A DNA stretch of 64,000 nt from NCBI GenBank assembly GCA_946487795.1, contig CAMLUN010000002.1:1-64000 (forward strand), in the 5' to 3' direction. The translations under genes were made by a program, and so were the position numbers. Below are positions 63,908-64,000 of the stretch, piece by piece. The first letter of the stretch is position 1; the number at the start of each line of letters is the position of its first letter. The notes under the pieces were generated by a model, which did no database searches, was not told the origin of the DNA, and worked only from the letters and a program-made list of their open reading frames with translations. The DNA comes from an uncultured Lactobacillus sp. GTDB lineage: Bacteria > Bacillota > Bacilli > Lactobacillales > Lactobacillaceae.

Positions 63908-64000
63908 ATGTACTATTCAAACGGAAATTATGAAGCATTTGCTCGTCCCCGTAAGCCGGCGGGAGTGGATAAAAAACATGCTTACATTGTTGGTGCTGGT
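63908..64000 (+). CDS. ohyA: Oleate hydratase (partial, N terminus only)
   Basis: The first 31 codons read [20 protein letters not shown] and on into the FAD-binding AYIVGAG, which I recognise as the N terminus of the MCRA/oleate hydratase family. The gene continues beyond the window. AAAGGAGA precedes the ATG. These FAD enzymes hydrate unsaturated fatty acids to 10-hydroxy acids. Confidence 0.85.
   Translation, partial: MYYSNGNYEAFARPRKPAGVDKKHAYIVGAG

Overview
This window is low-GC Firmicute DNA that reads as a lactobacillus chromosome, most likely Limosilactobacillus reuteri or a close relative (inference from gene content: citrate lyase cluster, malolactic enzyme, sucrose phosphorylase, PepV, Lsa-type ABC-F, LPQTG surface proteins, oleate hydratase, IS30 and TnpB elements). 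Start codons were chosen by Shine-Dalgarno spacing. No tRNA, rRNA or CRISPR array was seen.

Layout. 1-46 is the end of an IS30 copy lying mostly outside the window. 0.1-9 kb: mprF, a DJ-1/PfpI protein and an esterase, a drug exporter, a cysteine-free uracil-DNA glycosylase relative, a ThrE-type exporter and a LysR regulator. 9.2-25.9 kb is an organic-acid island: citXG, citF, citE, citD, citC, a malic-enzyme-type gene and a divergent SorC-type regulator; then a CitT-type DASS carrier, an LDH-family enzyme carrying the malate dehydrogenase specificity Arg, a soluble fumarate reductase and fumarase; then mleS with divergent mleR. Together these suggest citrate uptake in exchange for succinate, cleavage to acetate and oxaloacetate, and either decarboxylation to pyruvate or reduction through malate and fumarate to succinate.

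25.9-43.6 kb is housekeeping and transport: cyclophilin, alcohol dehydrogenase, a pRiA4b ORF-3 family protein whose upstream flank was invaded by a TnpB element, DUF2252, galM, two penicillin-interacting enzymes, a LacI-operator-controlled sucrose phosphorylase/MFS operon, pepV with a YfcC-family carrier, and a DyP peroxidase.

43.6-49.7 kb holds the two most interesting regulatory RNAs. An Lsa-like ABC-F gene, split by one base in an A8 run, follows a leader with a consensus promoter, a three-codon leader ORF and mutually exclusive helices. A cysteine synthase gene follows a leader encoding a 28-residue peptide with three consecutive Cys codons, then a hairpin and an intrinsic terminator. Divergent from it are hemH and mntH.

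51.9-61.2 kb is a cell-surface region with a LytTR response regulator and an HPK10-type kinase separated by an oppositely oriented zinc-ribbon membrane gene. Paired CTGAA/TTCAG elements exactly 20 bp apart lie upstream of the regulator, a zinc-ribbon membrane operon and two LPQTG protein genes, suggesting one regulon. An IS30 copy interrupts this region. The window ends with a membrane-anchored methyltransferase-like gene, ktrA/ktrB and the first 31 codons of oleate hydratase.
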